Assembly: GCF_030733205.1 (NCBI RefSeq)
Contig: NZ_JASHJL010000005.1
Span: 142,909 to 206,908 of the forward strand
From: Mameliella sp. MMSF_3455
Lineage (GTDB): Bacteria; Pseudomonadota; Alphaproteobacteria; Rhodobacterales; Rhodobacteraceae
DNA: 64,000 nt
Direction of reading: 5' to 3'
The position numbers were made by a program, and so were the translations under genes. Position 1 is the first letter of the stretch. Every line of letters starts with the position of its first letter. The notes under the pieces are model-generated. The model was not told the origin of the DNA, searched no databases, and was given only the letters and a program-made list of their open reading frames with translations. This document shows, in pieces, positions 44,960 to 53,248 of this stretch.

Positions 44960-46339
44960 ATGCACCGCCTGCTGATGATCGCCCTGATCCTTGCGTCCCT
45001 GCCGATTGCGTCCAAGGCCGCGCAACTGTCGCTGACACGGGACGCGGATTACGGCTGCCTCATCGCGCTTAAGGGCCAGATCGCCGAAGGCGACAGCGCC
45101 ACCCTTCTGGCGCTGCTCCGGCAGGCCGCGTCCCAGCCGCGCTATGCGGACACGATCTACGTGAACGAGGACCCGGCGGGCGGCCCGCCCAACATCGCCA
45201 TCTACAAGCCGATGAACCTTTGTCTCGACAGTCCGGGCGGGTCGCTGACAGAGGCCATGGCGCTGACGCGGCTGGTGCATGGCAGCCTTGGCACGGTTGT
45301 CCGGGCCGGCGCGCGCTGCGAAAGCGCCTGTGCGCTGGTCTTCATGGCTGGCAGCCATTCGACGGAAACGGATTACGGCGTCTCGGTGAACCGCTTCCTC
45401 CATGTCGACGGGCGGCTTGGATTTCATGCGCCCAGCCTGACCGTCCCCGAGGGCCGCTATGACGCGGCCAGCGTCGCCCGCGCCTACGAGATCTCCGTCG
45501 CGGTAAGCGAGCTGATCTTTCGCAACCTCGTGACCTTTCGGTTCGCGCCCTCGCTGGCGGCGCGGATGCATGCCACGCCTGCGACCGACATGGCCTATAT
45601 CACAACCGTGCAAGAGGCGGCGCGGTGGCGCATTGGCATCCTCGGCGTGGACCGCCCGACCGCACTGCCGGATCAGGCGATCCGGCAGGCCTGTTCGAAC
45701 CTGTTTCTCTCGGCTTGGGACCAGGTCAGCAGCGACCCGGACAACTGGCCGCGCAGCCTGCAACTGCCCTCGGCCCCGGTCGACCGCGACCGGGACAGCT
45801 TCCGCTATACTGCCTTCGGACAGGAAGGCGCGGGCACCTGCGAACTCCGCCGCATAAACCCTGAGGACGAATTCGGCGCCAATCGCCTGTTCTGGGGCGG
45901 TGAGCCGATGATCGCGGATTCCGTCTGGGCCGATGGGCATGTGCGCGACTCGCGCCCGGCGGTGTTCTTCGGGCTGGTGCAGAATTACATGGCCTGGCCG
46001 GGTGAGATGCCGCTGGCGGCCCTGCCCCGTGCTGGCCGCAGCCAGCCCGCGCAGACAGCGGGTCTCTGTTTCGTCCTGGACGCAGAGCAGCGCCTGACCG
46101 ACCAGGAACCCTGCAGCCGCAGCCGAGAGGCCACGTCTGACGGGGGCGTGATCGACACCCACACCTGGCCGTCGGGCGCGCGGACAACGCTGGATTACCA
46201 TGCCGAAACGCCGCGCGTGAATGGCGCAACCGGCCGCTGGGGATACTGGCCGCTCGCCCCCCTGCCCGGCGCAACTCCCAACTGCGTGGTCAACACCGGG
46301 TCCGGCAATACCTTCTGCTTCCAGCCCGGCGCCACCTGA
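44960..46339 (+). CDS. Exported COG3904-type protein with ClpP/crotonase-like core
   Basis: This 459-residue protein has a signal peptide (MHRLLMIALILASLPIASKA, cleavage near residue 21) and should be periplasmic. The core resembles the ClpP/crotonase fold of COG3904-type proteins: LCLDSPGGSLTEAMALTRLV, GARCESACALVFMAG with a Ser in the nucleophile position, and RLGFHAPSL with a His in the catalytic place. A Ser-His peptidase is possible but unproven. The C-terminal 200 residues have paired Cys and no recognisable domain. A strong ribosome binding site (AAAGGAG) precedes the ATG. It converges on the HNH nuclease gene. Confidence 0.75.
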   Translation: MHRLLMIALILASLPIASKAAQLSLTRDADYGCLIALKGQIAEGDSATLLALLRQAASQPRYADTIYVNEDPAGGPPNIAIYKPMNLCLDSPGGSLTEAMALTRLVHGSLGTVVRAGARCESACALVFMAGSHSTETDYGVSVNRFLHVDGRLGFHAPSLTVPEGRYDAASVARAYEISVAVSELIFRNLVTFRFAPSLAARMHATPATDMAYITTVQEAARWRIGILGVDRPTALPDQAIRQACSNLFLSAWDQVSSDPDNWPRSLQLPSAPVDRDRDSFRYTAFGQEGAGTCELRRINPEDEFGANRLFWGGEPMIADSVWADGHVRDSRPAVFFGLVQNYMAWPGEMPLAALPRAGRSQPAQTAGLCFVLDAEQRLTDQEPCSRSREATSDGGVIDTHTWPSGARTTLDYHAETPRVNGATGRWGYWPLAPLPGATPNCVVNTGSGNTFCFQPGAT

Positions 46340-46400
46340 CGCGCGGAACGGTCAGACCGCGGCCCGCAATGCAGCGTTCGCCCCTGCCTACGCCGTGGCG

Positions 46401-46985
46401 TCAGGCCTCCAGCTCGGCATCCCAGTAGAGGAAATCGACCCAGCTTTCGTGCAGATGGTTCGGTGGGAACCGGCGTCCCATGTTCAACAGTTCCGAGGCC
46501 GAGGGCTGGCGCGGTGGCTTGCGCAGGCTCATGTTCACCTGCCGCAGGCTTTTCGATCCCTTGCGCAGGTTGCAGGGCGCGCAGGCAGCGACGACGTTTT
46601 CCCAGCTTGTGATGCCGCCCGCGGCGCGCGGGATGACATGGTCAAAGGTCAGCTCTGCCTTGGTGCCGCAGTACTGGCAGCGGAATTCGTCCCTCAGAAA
46701 AAGATTGAAGCGCGTGAAGGCCACGCGCTTCTGGGGTTTGACGAAATCTTTCAGGACCACCACGCTGGGAATCCTGAGAGTCATACTCGGACTGCGCACC
46801 ACCTCGTCATACTCGGCCACGATGTCGACCCGGTCGAGGAAGGCCGCCTTGATCGCGTCCTGCCAGGGCCAGAGGCTGAGCGGATAATAGGATAGCGGGC
46901 GGTAATCCGCGTTGAGCACCAAGGCCGGATGGTGTTTGAGAGCCCCTGGCTCTCTTACGAAATGTGTCCTGAACTCGCTGTTCAT
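46401..46985 (-). CDS. HNH endonuclease
   Basis: This 194-residue protein has a C-terminal HNH domain with a structural zinc site: Cys103-Cys106 (CQYCG), the catalytic Asp115-His116 in TFDHVIPRAAGG, Asn130, and Cys135-Cys138 (CAPCN). The N-terminal half (ALVLNADYRPLSYYPLSLWP, AFLDRVDIVAEYDEVVRS) is conserved in a chromosomal HNH family found throughout alphaproteobacteria, outside any visible phage or mobile region. Its biological role is unknown. It stands alone with a long upstream gap. Confidence 0.9.
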   Translation of the reverse strand: MNSEFRTHFVREPGALKHHPALVLNADYRPLSYYPLSLWPWQDAIKAAFLDRVDIVAEYDEVVRSPSMTLRIPSVVVLKDFVKPQKRVAFTRFNLFLRDEFRCQYCGTKAELTFDHVIPRAAGGITSWENVVAACAPCNLRKGSKSLRQVNMSLRKPPRQPSASELLNMGRRFPPNHLHESWVDFLYWDAELEA

Positions 46986-47474
46986 GAGAGACTCTTCCCT
47001 CGCCCTGCCTGCTCAACCTGTAAGCACCAGAGCGGGGAACCCGCCCCAGCCTGACAAACACTATATCTCGCGTTTTGCCTCTGGCAAGTCCCGCAAGATA
47101 GAGTGGTCGCAACGAGGAGTAGCCTGCCTAGGTAAAAGGCATGTGACAGCTGCGCCGGTTTATCCACATCCGACCGGGCCCGCCCGGAACCCTCTTTGCG
47201 TTGGACACGGATGTTGGTTTGAGCGCCGGGGCGCACTTGGCGTCCGCGTCTTCGACCGTAGGACCACCCAAGGCCGCCGCAGGCAAATGCGAGCCGTCAG
47301 ACCGGCAGTGCGCCCGGAACTCGACGGGTCGAGCAATGTCAGATCCAGCCCCAAAGCCGGGCCGGGCAAACCAAAAATCGCCCCAGACGGCAAAGAGCGG
47401 CCCATGACAACATCCGGTAGAAAACAGGCCGGCTCCGGCAAATCGCCGACCGGTTCAGACACGGGATGCCCCGT
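46986..47474. other. 489-bp stretch without a supported gene
   Basis: This region carries the upstream part of the HNH gene. A single perfect DnaA-box-like 9-mer TTATCCACA lies at 47160-47168, which is expected by chance at this scale and does not make an origin. No open frame here has a recognisable motif. Confidence 0.4.
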
Positions 47475-47771
47475 TCAGCCTGCCACGAGATCATAGTGCC
47501 GGATCAGCCGGGACTCGACCAGTTCGTCCTCGGCGGGGTCGATATGGGGCGTGGTGTAATCCTCGCCGACAAAAGCCTTGAGCGAGGCAAGGTCGCGCCA
47601 GATCATGACAAAGGCAAACTCGCGCGGGCTCTCTTCGCGGGCGGCGCCGGGATAGACGTCGACGATGCCATCGGTGCCCCTCATGAGCGGAATGGCCGTG
47701 TCATGAAAGAACTTGGCGAATGCCGCCTCCTTGCCGGGGCGGATGGTGACCTGGAAGATGCGCATGATCAT
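47475..47771 (-). CDS. Antibiotic biosynthesis monooxygenase (ABM) domain protein
   Basis: This 98-residue single-domain protein has the dimeric alpha-beta barrel fold of the ABM superfamily: RIFQVTIRPGKEAAFAKFFH at the start, then ESPREFAFVMIWRDLASLKA and a short C-terminal helix. Such domains can be small quinol monooxygenases or ligand-binding proteins; no catalytic set is evident here. The ATG 47771 is chosen because AGGAAAG lies 9-12 nt upstream; ATG 47765 is an alternative. Confidence 0.7.
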   Translation of the reverse strand: MIMRIFQVTIRPGKEAAFAKFFHDTAIPLMRGTDGIVDVYPGAAREESPREFAFVMIWRDLASLKAFVGEDYTTPHIDPAEDELVESRLIRHYDLVAG

Positions 47772-48105
47772 GGGATGGGACTTTCCTGTGCCAGGACCGG
47801 AGCAGCCCGGCCCCTGGACACAGTGTAGCATATCCGTCTCCCGGCCTCAGGCGCGCCCCATATGCGAAGGGTGCCATCTTGGCCGGCGGTCAGAACCCGT
47901 CTCCGGTCCGGGAAATAGACGGCACTCTGAACACGACCGCCGGAGAGACCGGAGTTGTGGCAATCAAAGTCCCGCTCTGAGCATCCCTTGCCATTGCCGT
48001 GTTGTCGGGCGCCCGGGTCACGATCCCTGTCCGGTCCGGCGAGAAGGCGACGCCCCTGCCGCAGCGCCCGGAAACAGACGCAAGGGCCCTCTCAGGCCCG
48101 CGCTC
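47772..48105. other. 334-bp stretch without a supported gene
   Basis: The space between the ABM-domain gene and the end of the esterase gene holds no open frame with a recognisable motif. It must contain the promoter of the ABM gene. No clear hairpin with a T run was seen. Confidence 0.35.
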
Positions 48106-48771
48106 TCAGAAACCGCACTTGTCCCGCAGAAAGGCCAGCGCCACGCCCAGCCCGTCGGGGGCGATGCCATGGGCAGTGCCTTCCATGATATGGGCAAAGA
48201 CCTCCTTGAAGCCCGCCTCCTGCAGCGCCTCCGCCGCCTGTGGCAGCGATTGCGGCGGCACCACGTCGTCCTGGTCGCCATGCACCAGCAGGATCGGCGG
48301 CTTGCTCTTCCACTCGTCGGCCAGCAGTTCCGGCGCCACCAGGCGGCCCGAGAAACCGACGATGCCCGCCAGTTCGTCCTCGCGGCGGGGTCCGACGTGA
48401 AGGCTCATCATGGTGCCCTGGCTGAACCCGAACAGGGCCACCTGTTCCGGCAGCAGATCCTCATCGACCATCAACGCATCGAGAAAGGCGTTGAGGTCGT
48501 CGACCGCGCGCGCCATGCCCGCCATGGCCTCTTCCTCGGACGACCCGTCGATCCAGGGGATCGGAAACCACTGGAACCCGAACGGTGCTCCGGCGCAGGC
48601 CTCGGGCGCGTCGGGCGCCACGAACAGCGTGTCGGGCAGGTGTTCGCTCAGAGGATCCGCCAGCCCCAGCAGGTCCGCCCCGTTGGCGCCGTAGCCGTGA
48701 AGGAACACGACGCAGGACCGCATCTCTCCTGATACCGGCCCCTTGCGGCCCGTCTGCAATACTCGTGTCAT
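48106..48771 (-). CDS. Carboxylesterase/phospholipase family hydrolase
   Basis: This 221-residue cytosolic alpha/beta hydrolase fits the carboxylesterase-2/YpfH group. It has the oxyanion strand CVVFLHGYGANGADLL, the nucleophile elbow ALFGFSQGTMM (Ser117), the acid in LLVHGDQDDVVP (Asp near 170) and the His in GTAHGIAPDG (near 203). WFPIPWIDG is typical of this group. It may act on small esters or lysophospholipids; the true substrate is unknown. It lies 27 bp upstream of a short region leading from the glycosylase gene on the same strand. Confidence 0.86.
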   Translation of the reverse strand: MTRVLQTGRKGPVSGEMRSCVVFLHGYGANGADLLGLADPLSEHLPDTLFVAPDAPEACAGAPFGFQWFPIPWIDGSSEEEAMAGMARAVDDLNAFLDALMVDEDLLPEQVALFGFSQGTMMSLHVGPRREDELAGIVGFSGRLVAPELLADEWKSKPPILLVHGDQDDVVPPQSLPQAAEALQEAGFKEVFAHIMEGTAHGIAPDGLGVALAFLRDKCGF

Positions 48772-48798
48772 ACCCTGTCTCCCGTGATGATCCTGTGG

Positions 48799-48906
48799 TC
48801 AGCCTTTCGCGAAAAAGCCGACCTCCCTTGCGCCGGCGATGTCACGCGGCACCCTGTCCCTGGTGCGAAGATCGATGATCCCAGCGGCAATAAACGCGTG
48901 CTTCAT
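48799..48906 (-). CDS. Possible 35-residue protein coupled to the glycosylase gene
   Basis: An ATG overlaps the stop of the upstream DNA glycosylase gene as ATGA and opens a 35-codon frame (MKHAFIAAGIIDLRTRDRVP, ending FFAKG). The overlap is the kind that couples translation in this genome. I recognise no family, and the length is too short to judge coding potential by eye, so it could be chance. Confidence 0.3.
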   Translation of the reverse strand: MKHAFIAAGIIDLRTRDRVPRDIAGAREVGFFAKG

Positions 48907-49550
48907 GCGATCCCTTCGCGGTTCTTCTCCACATGGTAGTAGGCCCAGAGCGCGCGCGCCGCAACCGACCGCCAGGGGGCCCAGTCGCGGGCCATCTCGC
49001 GCAGCGCCTTCTCGCGCGGGCGTTCGGGCAGGTCAAAAAGCACCCGCGCCCCTTCCTGCAGGGCCAGGTCACCGGGGGCAAAGACATCCGCCCGCCCGAG
49101 GCTGAACATGGCATAGATCTCGGCGGTCCAGACGCCGATCCCCTTGACCGCCACCAGTCGCTTGATCACCGCCTCCGTCGGCATCTCGCGCAGGGCGTCG
49201 AAGTCGATCCCCGCCCCGGCCAGCGCCTGGGCATAGCTGGCCTTCTGACGCGACAGGCCCAGCGCACGCAGATCGTCATGGCTGACCGCGGCCACCGCGT
49301 CCGGCGTGACCATGCCCGCCGCCTCCAGCCGGGCCTGGATCGCCCGGGCCGAGGCCACGCTGACCTGCTGGCTGACGATGGCGCTCAGCAACTGCGCGAA
49401 CCCGTCGGGCCGCAGCCGCAAGGGCAAGGGCCCGGTCCGCTCCAGCGCAAAGGCAAAGCGCGGCTCATGCGCGGCCAGCCACGCCGCCCCCTCGGCCACG
49501 CAGGCGTCCGAGCGGATCAGCCGTCCGACAGGTGATGCATCCTCAGCCAT
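48903..49550 (-). CDS. DNA-3-methyladenine glycosylase (AlkA type)
   Basis: This 215-residue enzyme removes alkylated bases in base excision repair. It has the AlkA-type helix-hairpin-helix LVAVKGIGVWTAEIYAMFSL followed by the catalytic Asp in DVFAPGDLALQEG. LLSAIVSQQVSVASARAIQA is the usual N-terminal segment. It lacks the N-terminal AlkA domain and has the short form common in alphaproteobacteria. The ATG at 49550 has AAGGAGG upstream and overlaps the end of the cobK-like gene by 34 nt. No ada regulator is visible. Confidence 0.9.
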   Translation of the reverse strand: MAEDASPVGRLIRSDACVAEGAAWLAAHEPRFAFALERTGPLPLRLRPDGFAQLLSAIVSQQVSVASARAIQARLEAAGMVTPDAVAAVSHDDLRALGLSRQKASYAQALAGAGIDFDALREMPTEAVIKRLVAVKGIGVWTAEIYAMFSLGRADVFAPGDLALQEGARVLFDLPERPREKALREMARDWAPWRSVAARALWAYYHVEKNREGIA

Positions 49551-50233
49551 GCCAGGGCCTCCTTCACAGTTGCGACACGCGGGCCGCCGGGCCGGCGCGG
49601 ACGGGCGATCATGGCAACCGGCAGATGCAGGCGGCGCGCCGCCTCCAGCTTGGGCCATCCGCCGGATCCGCCCGCGTTGTGCACCATCAACCAGTCGATC
49701 CGCTCGTGCCGCAAGAGCCGGATCTCCTCGTGAACGGTAAAGGGCCCGTCGGCGGGCAGGTAGCGCCCCCGGCGCAACGGCAAGGGCGCCCGCCCGCCGC
49801 CGATGCGCCGCATCAGCACATGCGCCCGCAGCGCCCGCAGCCCCGGCAGGGCCGCCCGCCCCGTGGCCACCAGCACGCGGGCGCTCGCCGGGATCACAGC
49901 CGCCGCCGCGCGGACATCGCGCAGCGGCACCCAGCGGTCGCGCCGCATCGGTCGCCACTCCGGGCGCACCAGCTGCAGCAGCGGCAGACCAGCCGCGCGC
50001 GCCGCCCGCGCCACGGCAAAGGCCGTCTCCACGTCGCAGGGATGCGCGGCCTCCACCACCGCACGGGCACCGCTCTCGCGCAGCCATTCTGCCGTCACCG
50101 GCCCGAAACTCACCATCCCCGGCCAGCGCCGCGCAACGCGTTCGCGCGAAGGCAGTCGCACATGGGCGCCGGGCATGGCCCGGGCCAGGTCATGCGCTTC
50201 CGCCGCGCCGCCGATGATCACGATCCCCGTCAT
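49517..50233 (-). CDS. cobK: Precorrin-6A/cobalt-precorrin-6A reductase-like
   Basis: CobK reduces precorrin-6A with NADPH in corrin ring synthesis. The 238-residue protein begins IVIIGGAAEAHDLARAM and has VSFGPVTAEWLRESGARAVV, EAAHPCDVETAFAVARAARA, RVLVATGRAAL and the C-terminal HNAGGSGGWPKLEAARRLHL, which follow the family order. It stands apart from other cobalamin genes, which are not in the window. The start ATG 50233 is the first of the conserved part; a longer upstream frame runs into a repeat. It overlaps the glycosylase gene by 34 nt. Confidence 0.85.
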   Translation of the reverse strand: MTGIVIIGGAAEAHDLARAMPGAHVRLPSRERVARRWPGMVSFGPVTAEWLRESGARAVVEAAHPCDVETAFAVARAARAAGLPLLQLVRPEWRPMRRDRWVPLRDVRAAAAVIPASARVLVATGRAALPGLRALRAHVLMRRIGGGRAPLPLRRGRYLPADGPFTVHEEIRLLRHERIDWLMVHNAGGSGGWPKLEAARRLHLPVAMIARPRRPGGPRVATVKEALAWLRMHHLSDG

Positions 50234-50328
50234 GGCCCCCCCATAGAACAGCCCGGCCGGAATGGGAAACCCGCTGCGCCTCATCCCGCTCCCGCAGCGC
50301 GGCAGTGCCCGGGTAATCGCCGTCCCTG

Positions 50329-50394
50329 TTTCTTCTCTCTCCAAATACCTCCGGGGGGAGTCGACCGAAGGGAGACGGGGGGCAGCGCCCCCCC
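50329..50394 (-). repeat. Dispersed intergenic element, copy D
   Basis: Read on the minus strand it has the GGGGGGCGCTGCCCCCC hairpin, then the CCCCCCGGAGGTATTTGG core, then AGAGAGAAGAAA, as in the other copies. It lies between the divergent cobK-like and MFS genes, so it cannot be a simple terminator here. Confidence 0.65.
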
Positions 50395-50525
50395 TTCCGC
50401 CCCAGGATGCCGGGCCATCCTCCGACGACATGACGCCGCGTCACCGGACAAGCGCCGCGCGCCCTGTTGCGCAGCGCGACATATTCTCTCTTGCCCATAT
50501 AAGCGGCGCCGCCTAACCCATACGC

Positions 50526-51752
50526 ATGAGTGACGTGACAGTGCCCCCCACCGACAGCCGCGCCAAGCGCAACGTGACCGTGCTGGTGCTTGCCCAGGCG
50601 ATCCTCGGCGCGCAGATGCCGATGATCTTTACCATCGGCGGGCTGGCGGGGCAGTCGCTGGCCTCGAACGCCTGTTTCGCCACGCTGCCGATCTCGCTGA
50701 TCGTGCTGGGCTCGATGCTCTCGGCGACGCCGGTCTCGGCGCTGATGCAGCGCTACGGGCGCCGCGCGGGCTTTTTCGTCGGCGCCGGGGCCGGCGCGCT
50801 GGGTGGCATGGTCGGCGCCTACGGGCTCTACATCGCCTCCTTCCCGATCTTCCTTCTGGGGTCGCTCATCACCGGCACCTACATGTCGGCGCAGGGGTTC
50901 TACCGGTTCGCCGCAGCCGACACCGCCTCGGACGCGTTCCGCCCCAAGGCGATCTCCTACGTCATGGCGGGCGGGCTGCTCTCGGCGGTGATCGGCCCGC
51001 AGCTGGTCAAGGCGACCTCGGACGCTTTCGTGGTGCCCTTCCTGGGCGCCTATGCCGCCGTGGTGGCCATCAACGTGATCGGCGCGCTGCTCTTCCTCTT
51101 CCTCGACATCCCCCGCCCCCCGCGCCCCTCCGAGGATGCACCCAAGGGCCGGACCCGCTGGGAACTGCTGACCACGCCCCGCATCGCCGTCGCGGTGATC
51201 TGCGGCACCGTCTCTTATGCGCTGATGAACCTGGTGATGACCTCGACGCCGCTGGCGGTGGTGGGCTGCGGGTTCGAGACCGGGGATGCGGCCAATGTCG
51301 TCACCGCGCATGTCCTGGCCATGTTCGCGCCCAGTTTCTTCACCGGCCACCTGATCGCCCGCTTCGGCGTCGAAAAGATCATGGCGCTGGGGCTGATGAT
51401 CCTCGCCGGGGCCGGCGTCGTGGGCCTGTCCGGGGTCGAGCTGGAACAGTTCTTTGCCGCGCTGGTGCTGCTGGGGCTGGGCTGGAACTTCGGCTTCATC
51501 GGCGCCACCTCGATGCTGGCCGGCGCGCATGAACCGCACGAGCGCGGCCGGATGCAGGGTCTGAATGACCTCATCGTCTTCGGCGGCGTGACCTTTGCCT
51601 CGCTGGCCTCGGGCGGATTGATGAACTGTTCGGGCGGTTCGGCCCAGCAGGGCTGGACAGCGGTCAACCTCGCGATGGCGCCCTTCCTCGTGCTGGCGGG
51701 CGGTGCGCTGATCTGGCTGGTGCTGCGCCCCCGCGACACGGCAGAGGCGTGA
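50526..51752 (+). CDS. MFS transporter
   Basis: This 408-residue protein has 12 hydrophobic segments. MFS motifs are LMQRYGRRAGFFVGAGAGAL (loop 2-3) and HLIARFGVEKIMALGLMIL (second half). ITGTYMSAQGFYRFAAADTA in span 4 resembles the drug-efflux and YajR-like branch. Substrate is unknown. The ATG at 50526 follows a 290-bp region holding a dispersed repeat. The gene converges on a phytoene-synthase-like gene 9 bp away. Confidence 0.84.
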   Translation: MSDVTVPPTDSRAKRNVTVLVLAQAILGAQMPMIFTIGGLAGQSLASNACFATLPISLIVLGSMLSATPVSALMQRYGRRAGFFVGAGAGALGGMVGAYGLYIASFPIFLLGSLITGTYMSAQGFYRFAAADTASDAFRPKAISYVMAGGLLSAVIGPQLVKATSDAFVVPFLGAYAAVVAINVIGALLFLFLDIPRPPRPSEDAPKGRTRWELLTTPRIAVAVICGTVSYALMNLVMTSTPLAVVGCGFETGDAANVVTAHVLAMFAPSFFTGHLIARFGVEKIMALGLMILAGAGVVGLSGVELEQFFAALVLLGLGWNFGFIGATSMLAGAHEPHERGRMQGLNDLIVFGGVTFASLASGGLMNCSGGSAQQGWTAVNLAMAPFLVLAGGALIWLVLRPRDTAEA

Positions 51753-51761
51753 CCCAGCCCG

Positions 51762-52535
51762 TCAGCTTGTCAGCAGGTGCCAGCGGCGGGAAAACTCGCT
51801 GAGCCGCAACCGTCCCTCGCCCACGGCCGCAGGATCGCGCGCCGCCAGCGCCAAGAGCGGCTTGCCCTGCGCAAATTCCCGCAAAGCCGCCCCGGCCGGG
51901 CCATGCGCGCGCCGCAGCGTCCGCAACGAGGGCGCCTTGCGCACCTCTGCCAGCCGGGCGCGGGCCAGCCCTGTGATCGCCTCTGCCCGCCCGTCCGGCA
52001 GGGGCAGCTTGCCACGCGCCTCCAGCTCCGGCACCGCCTGCAAATACCTTGCCAGCGCCGCCGCCCGGGCATGGGCCAGCACCGCCGCCTCGTCCGCCTG
52101 TGCCCCAAGCGCCGCAAGCGCCGCCAGCGCCAATTGCCCCGCCGTCGCGTCCAGGTAGTCGATCAGCGCGGTTTCATCCGCGAACGGGGCGCGTTCCAGG
52201 TCCGCCTCGCGTGCGGCCACGGATCTTTGCAGGCCGGACACATCCACACCTGCCAGCGCCTGGGCCAATGGCGTCACCACCTCGTGCCGCCGCGTGAACC
52301 CGCCCGAGGCGATCTCGTCCAGCGCATCCTGCCACCATTGCAGCCGCATTTGCGCGATCATCGGCTCCTGCGTGACCCAGGGCGCGCGGCTGACCTCGAC
52401 ATTGAAGGCATAGAGCGGCATCAGCACCGCCCGCGCCGGCAGAGGCGCCGCCATGGCCGCGACAAAGCGCTCGGGGTCGCCGCGTTCGACGATCTGCGCG
52501 CAGGCGTACAGGTCGCCACCCTCTTCCCAGCTCAT
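51762..52535 (-). CDS. Squalene/phytoene synthase family protein
   Basis: This 257-residue protein fits the phytoene/squalene synthase family by ALMPLYAFNVEVSRAPWVTQ, EPMIAQMRLQWWQDALDEIA and LIDYLDATAGQLALAALAAL. The canonical DxxxD metal-binding pairs of true synthases are weak or missing, and the protein is about 100 residues short, so it is probably not a working phytoene synthase. Short homologues of this kind are known in mitochondria (NDUFAF6) and alphaproteobacteria as complex I assembly factors; that role is a plausible inference. It is the last gene of the cysS-cimA unit and overlaps the preceding methyltransferase gene by 4 nt. Confidence 0.8.
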   Translation of the reverse strand: MSWEEGGDLYACAQIVERGDPERFVAAMAAPLPARAVLMPLYAFNVEVSRAPWVTQEPMIAQMRLQWWQDALDEIASGGFTRRHEVVTPLAQALAGVDVSGLQRSVAAREADLERAPFADETALIDYLDATAGQLALAALAALGAQADEAAVLAHARAAALARYLQAVPELEARGKLPLPDGRAEAITGLARARLAEVRKAPSLRTLRRAHGPAGAALREFAQGKPLLALAARDPAAVGEGRLRLSEFSRRWHLLTS

Positions 52536-53248
52536 GAAAGCCGCCGCGCCACGACAAGGTGATAGCCGGTCTCGGATTTGACCGCGCGCCAGTCGCGCGC
52601 CTCCTGTTCGCAGAGGTCCAGCATCTCGGCCAGCCGTGCATCGGCCCCGGGGCGCAACGCTTCGATCCTTGCTTCCATCGGTCGGTAATAGGCCTCCCAG
52701 CCCACGTCAGAGACATCGCGCGTGCCCAGGATCTCGAACCCGGCCGCGGCCACCGCGGCGGCGATGCCCGCGCGATCCCGGGTCGGGTAGTCCTCCCAGA
52801 AGGCGCGCGCCTCTGCGCCGGGTGTCTCGGTGAAATAGCAGGGTTCCGAGAAGGCCAGCACGCCGCCCGGTTTCAAGGCCCCGCGCATCGCCTCCAGCCC
52901 CGGTTTCAGCCCCAGGAAATAAAGCGCCCCGGCGCACCAGATCATGTCAAAGGGCGCCTCGGGGAAATCGGCGATACGGCCCATGTCGTCCTTGCGCACC
53001 GTCACGTGCGGCAGGTCGGCAAAGCGCGCCTGCATCTGCGCGACAAAGCCCTCCTGCCGGTCTACGGCCAGCACCCGGCCCGCGCGTGCCAATGCGGCCA
53101 CGTCACCGCCCGCCCCGGCGCCAGCGTCGCAGATCATCGCGCCCTCGGGCAGCGCGGCAAGCTCCAGCGCCCAGGCCACGTCCTCCTCGCTGCCCGGCCC
53201 TTCGCGCGGCAGGTCCTTGTGGACGGTAAAGAAGGCCTCCCAGTCCAT
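52532..53248 (-). CDS. Class I SAM-dependent methyltransferase
   Basis: This 238-residue enzyme has a class I methyltransferase core: ICDAGAGAGGDVAALARAGR (motif I), VLAVDRQEG (acidic loop), VRKDDMGRI, PFDMIWCAGALYFLG and LKPGGVLAFSEPCYF. No signal peptide is present. The substrate is unknown, and no specific family such as UbiE/UbiG is clear. It overlaps the cimA stop by one base and the phytoene-synthase-like gene by 4 nt, so it is translated from the same message; a joint role in a lipid or quinone modification is possible but unproven. Confidence 0.82.
   Translation of the reverse strand: MDWEAFFTVHKDLPREGPGSEEDVAWALELAALPEGAMICDAGAGAGGDVAALARAGRVLAVDRQEGFVAQMQARFADLPHVTVRKDDMGRIADFPEAPFDMIWCAGALYFLGLKPGLEAMRGALKPGGVLAFSEPCYFTETPGAEARAFWEDYPTRDRAGIAAAVAAAGFEILGTRDVSDVGWEAYYRPMEARIEALRPGADARLAEMLDLCEQEARDWRAVKSETGYHLVVARRLS

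Noticed and set aside
47160..47168. DnaA box-like TTATCCACA as a possible replication origin
   Set aside because: There is only a single copy, with no cluster of boxes, no AT-rich unwinding region and no dnaA, dnaN or parAB genes nearby.
52532..52716. Squalene/phytoene gene as evidence of carotenoid synthesis
   Set aside because: The protein is too short, its Asp-rich motifs are weak, and no crt gene is nearby.
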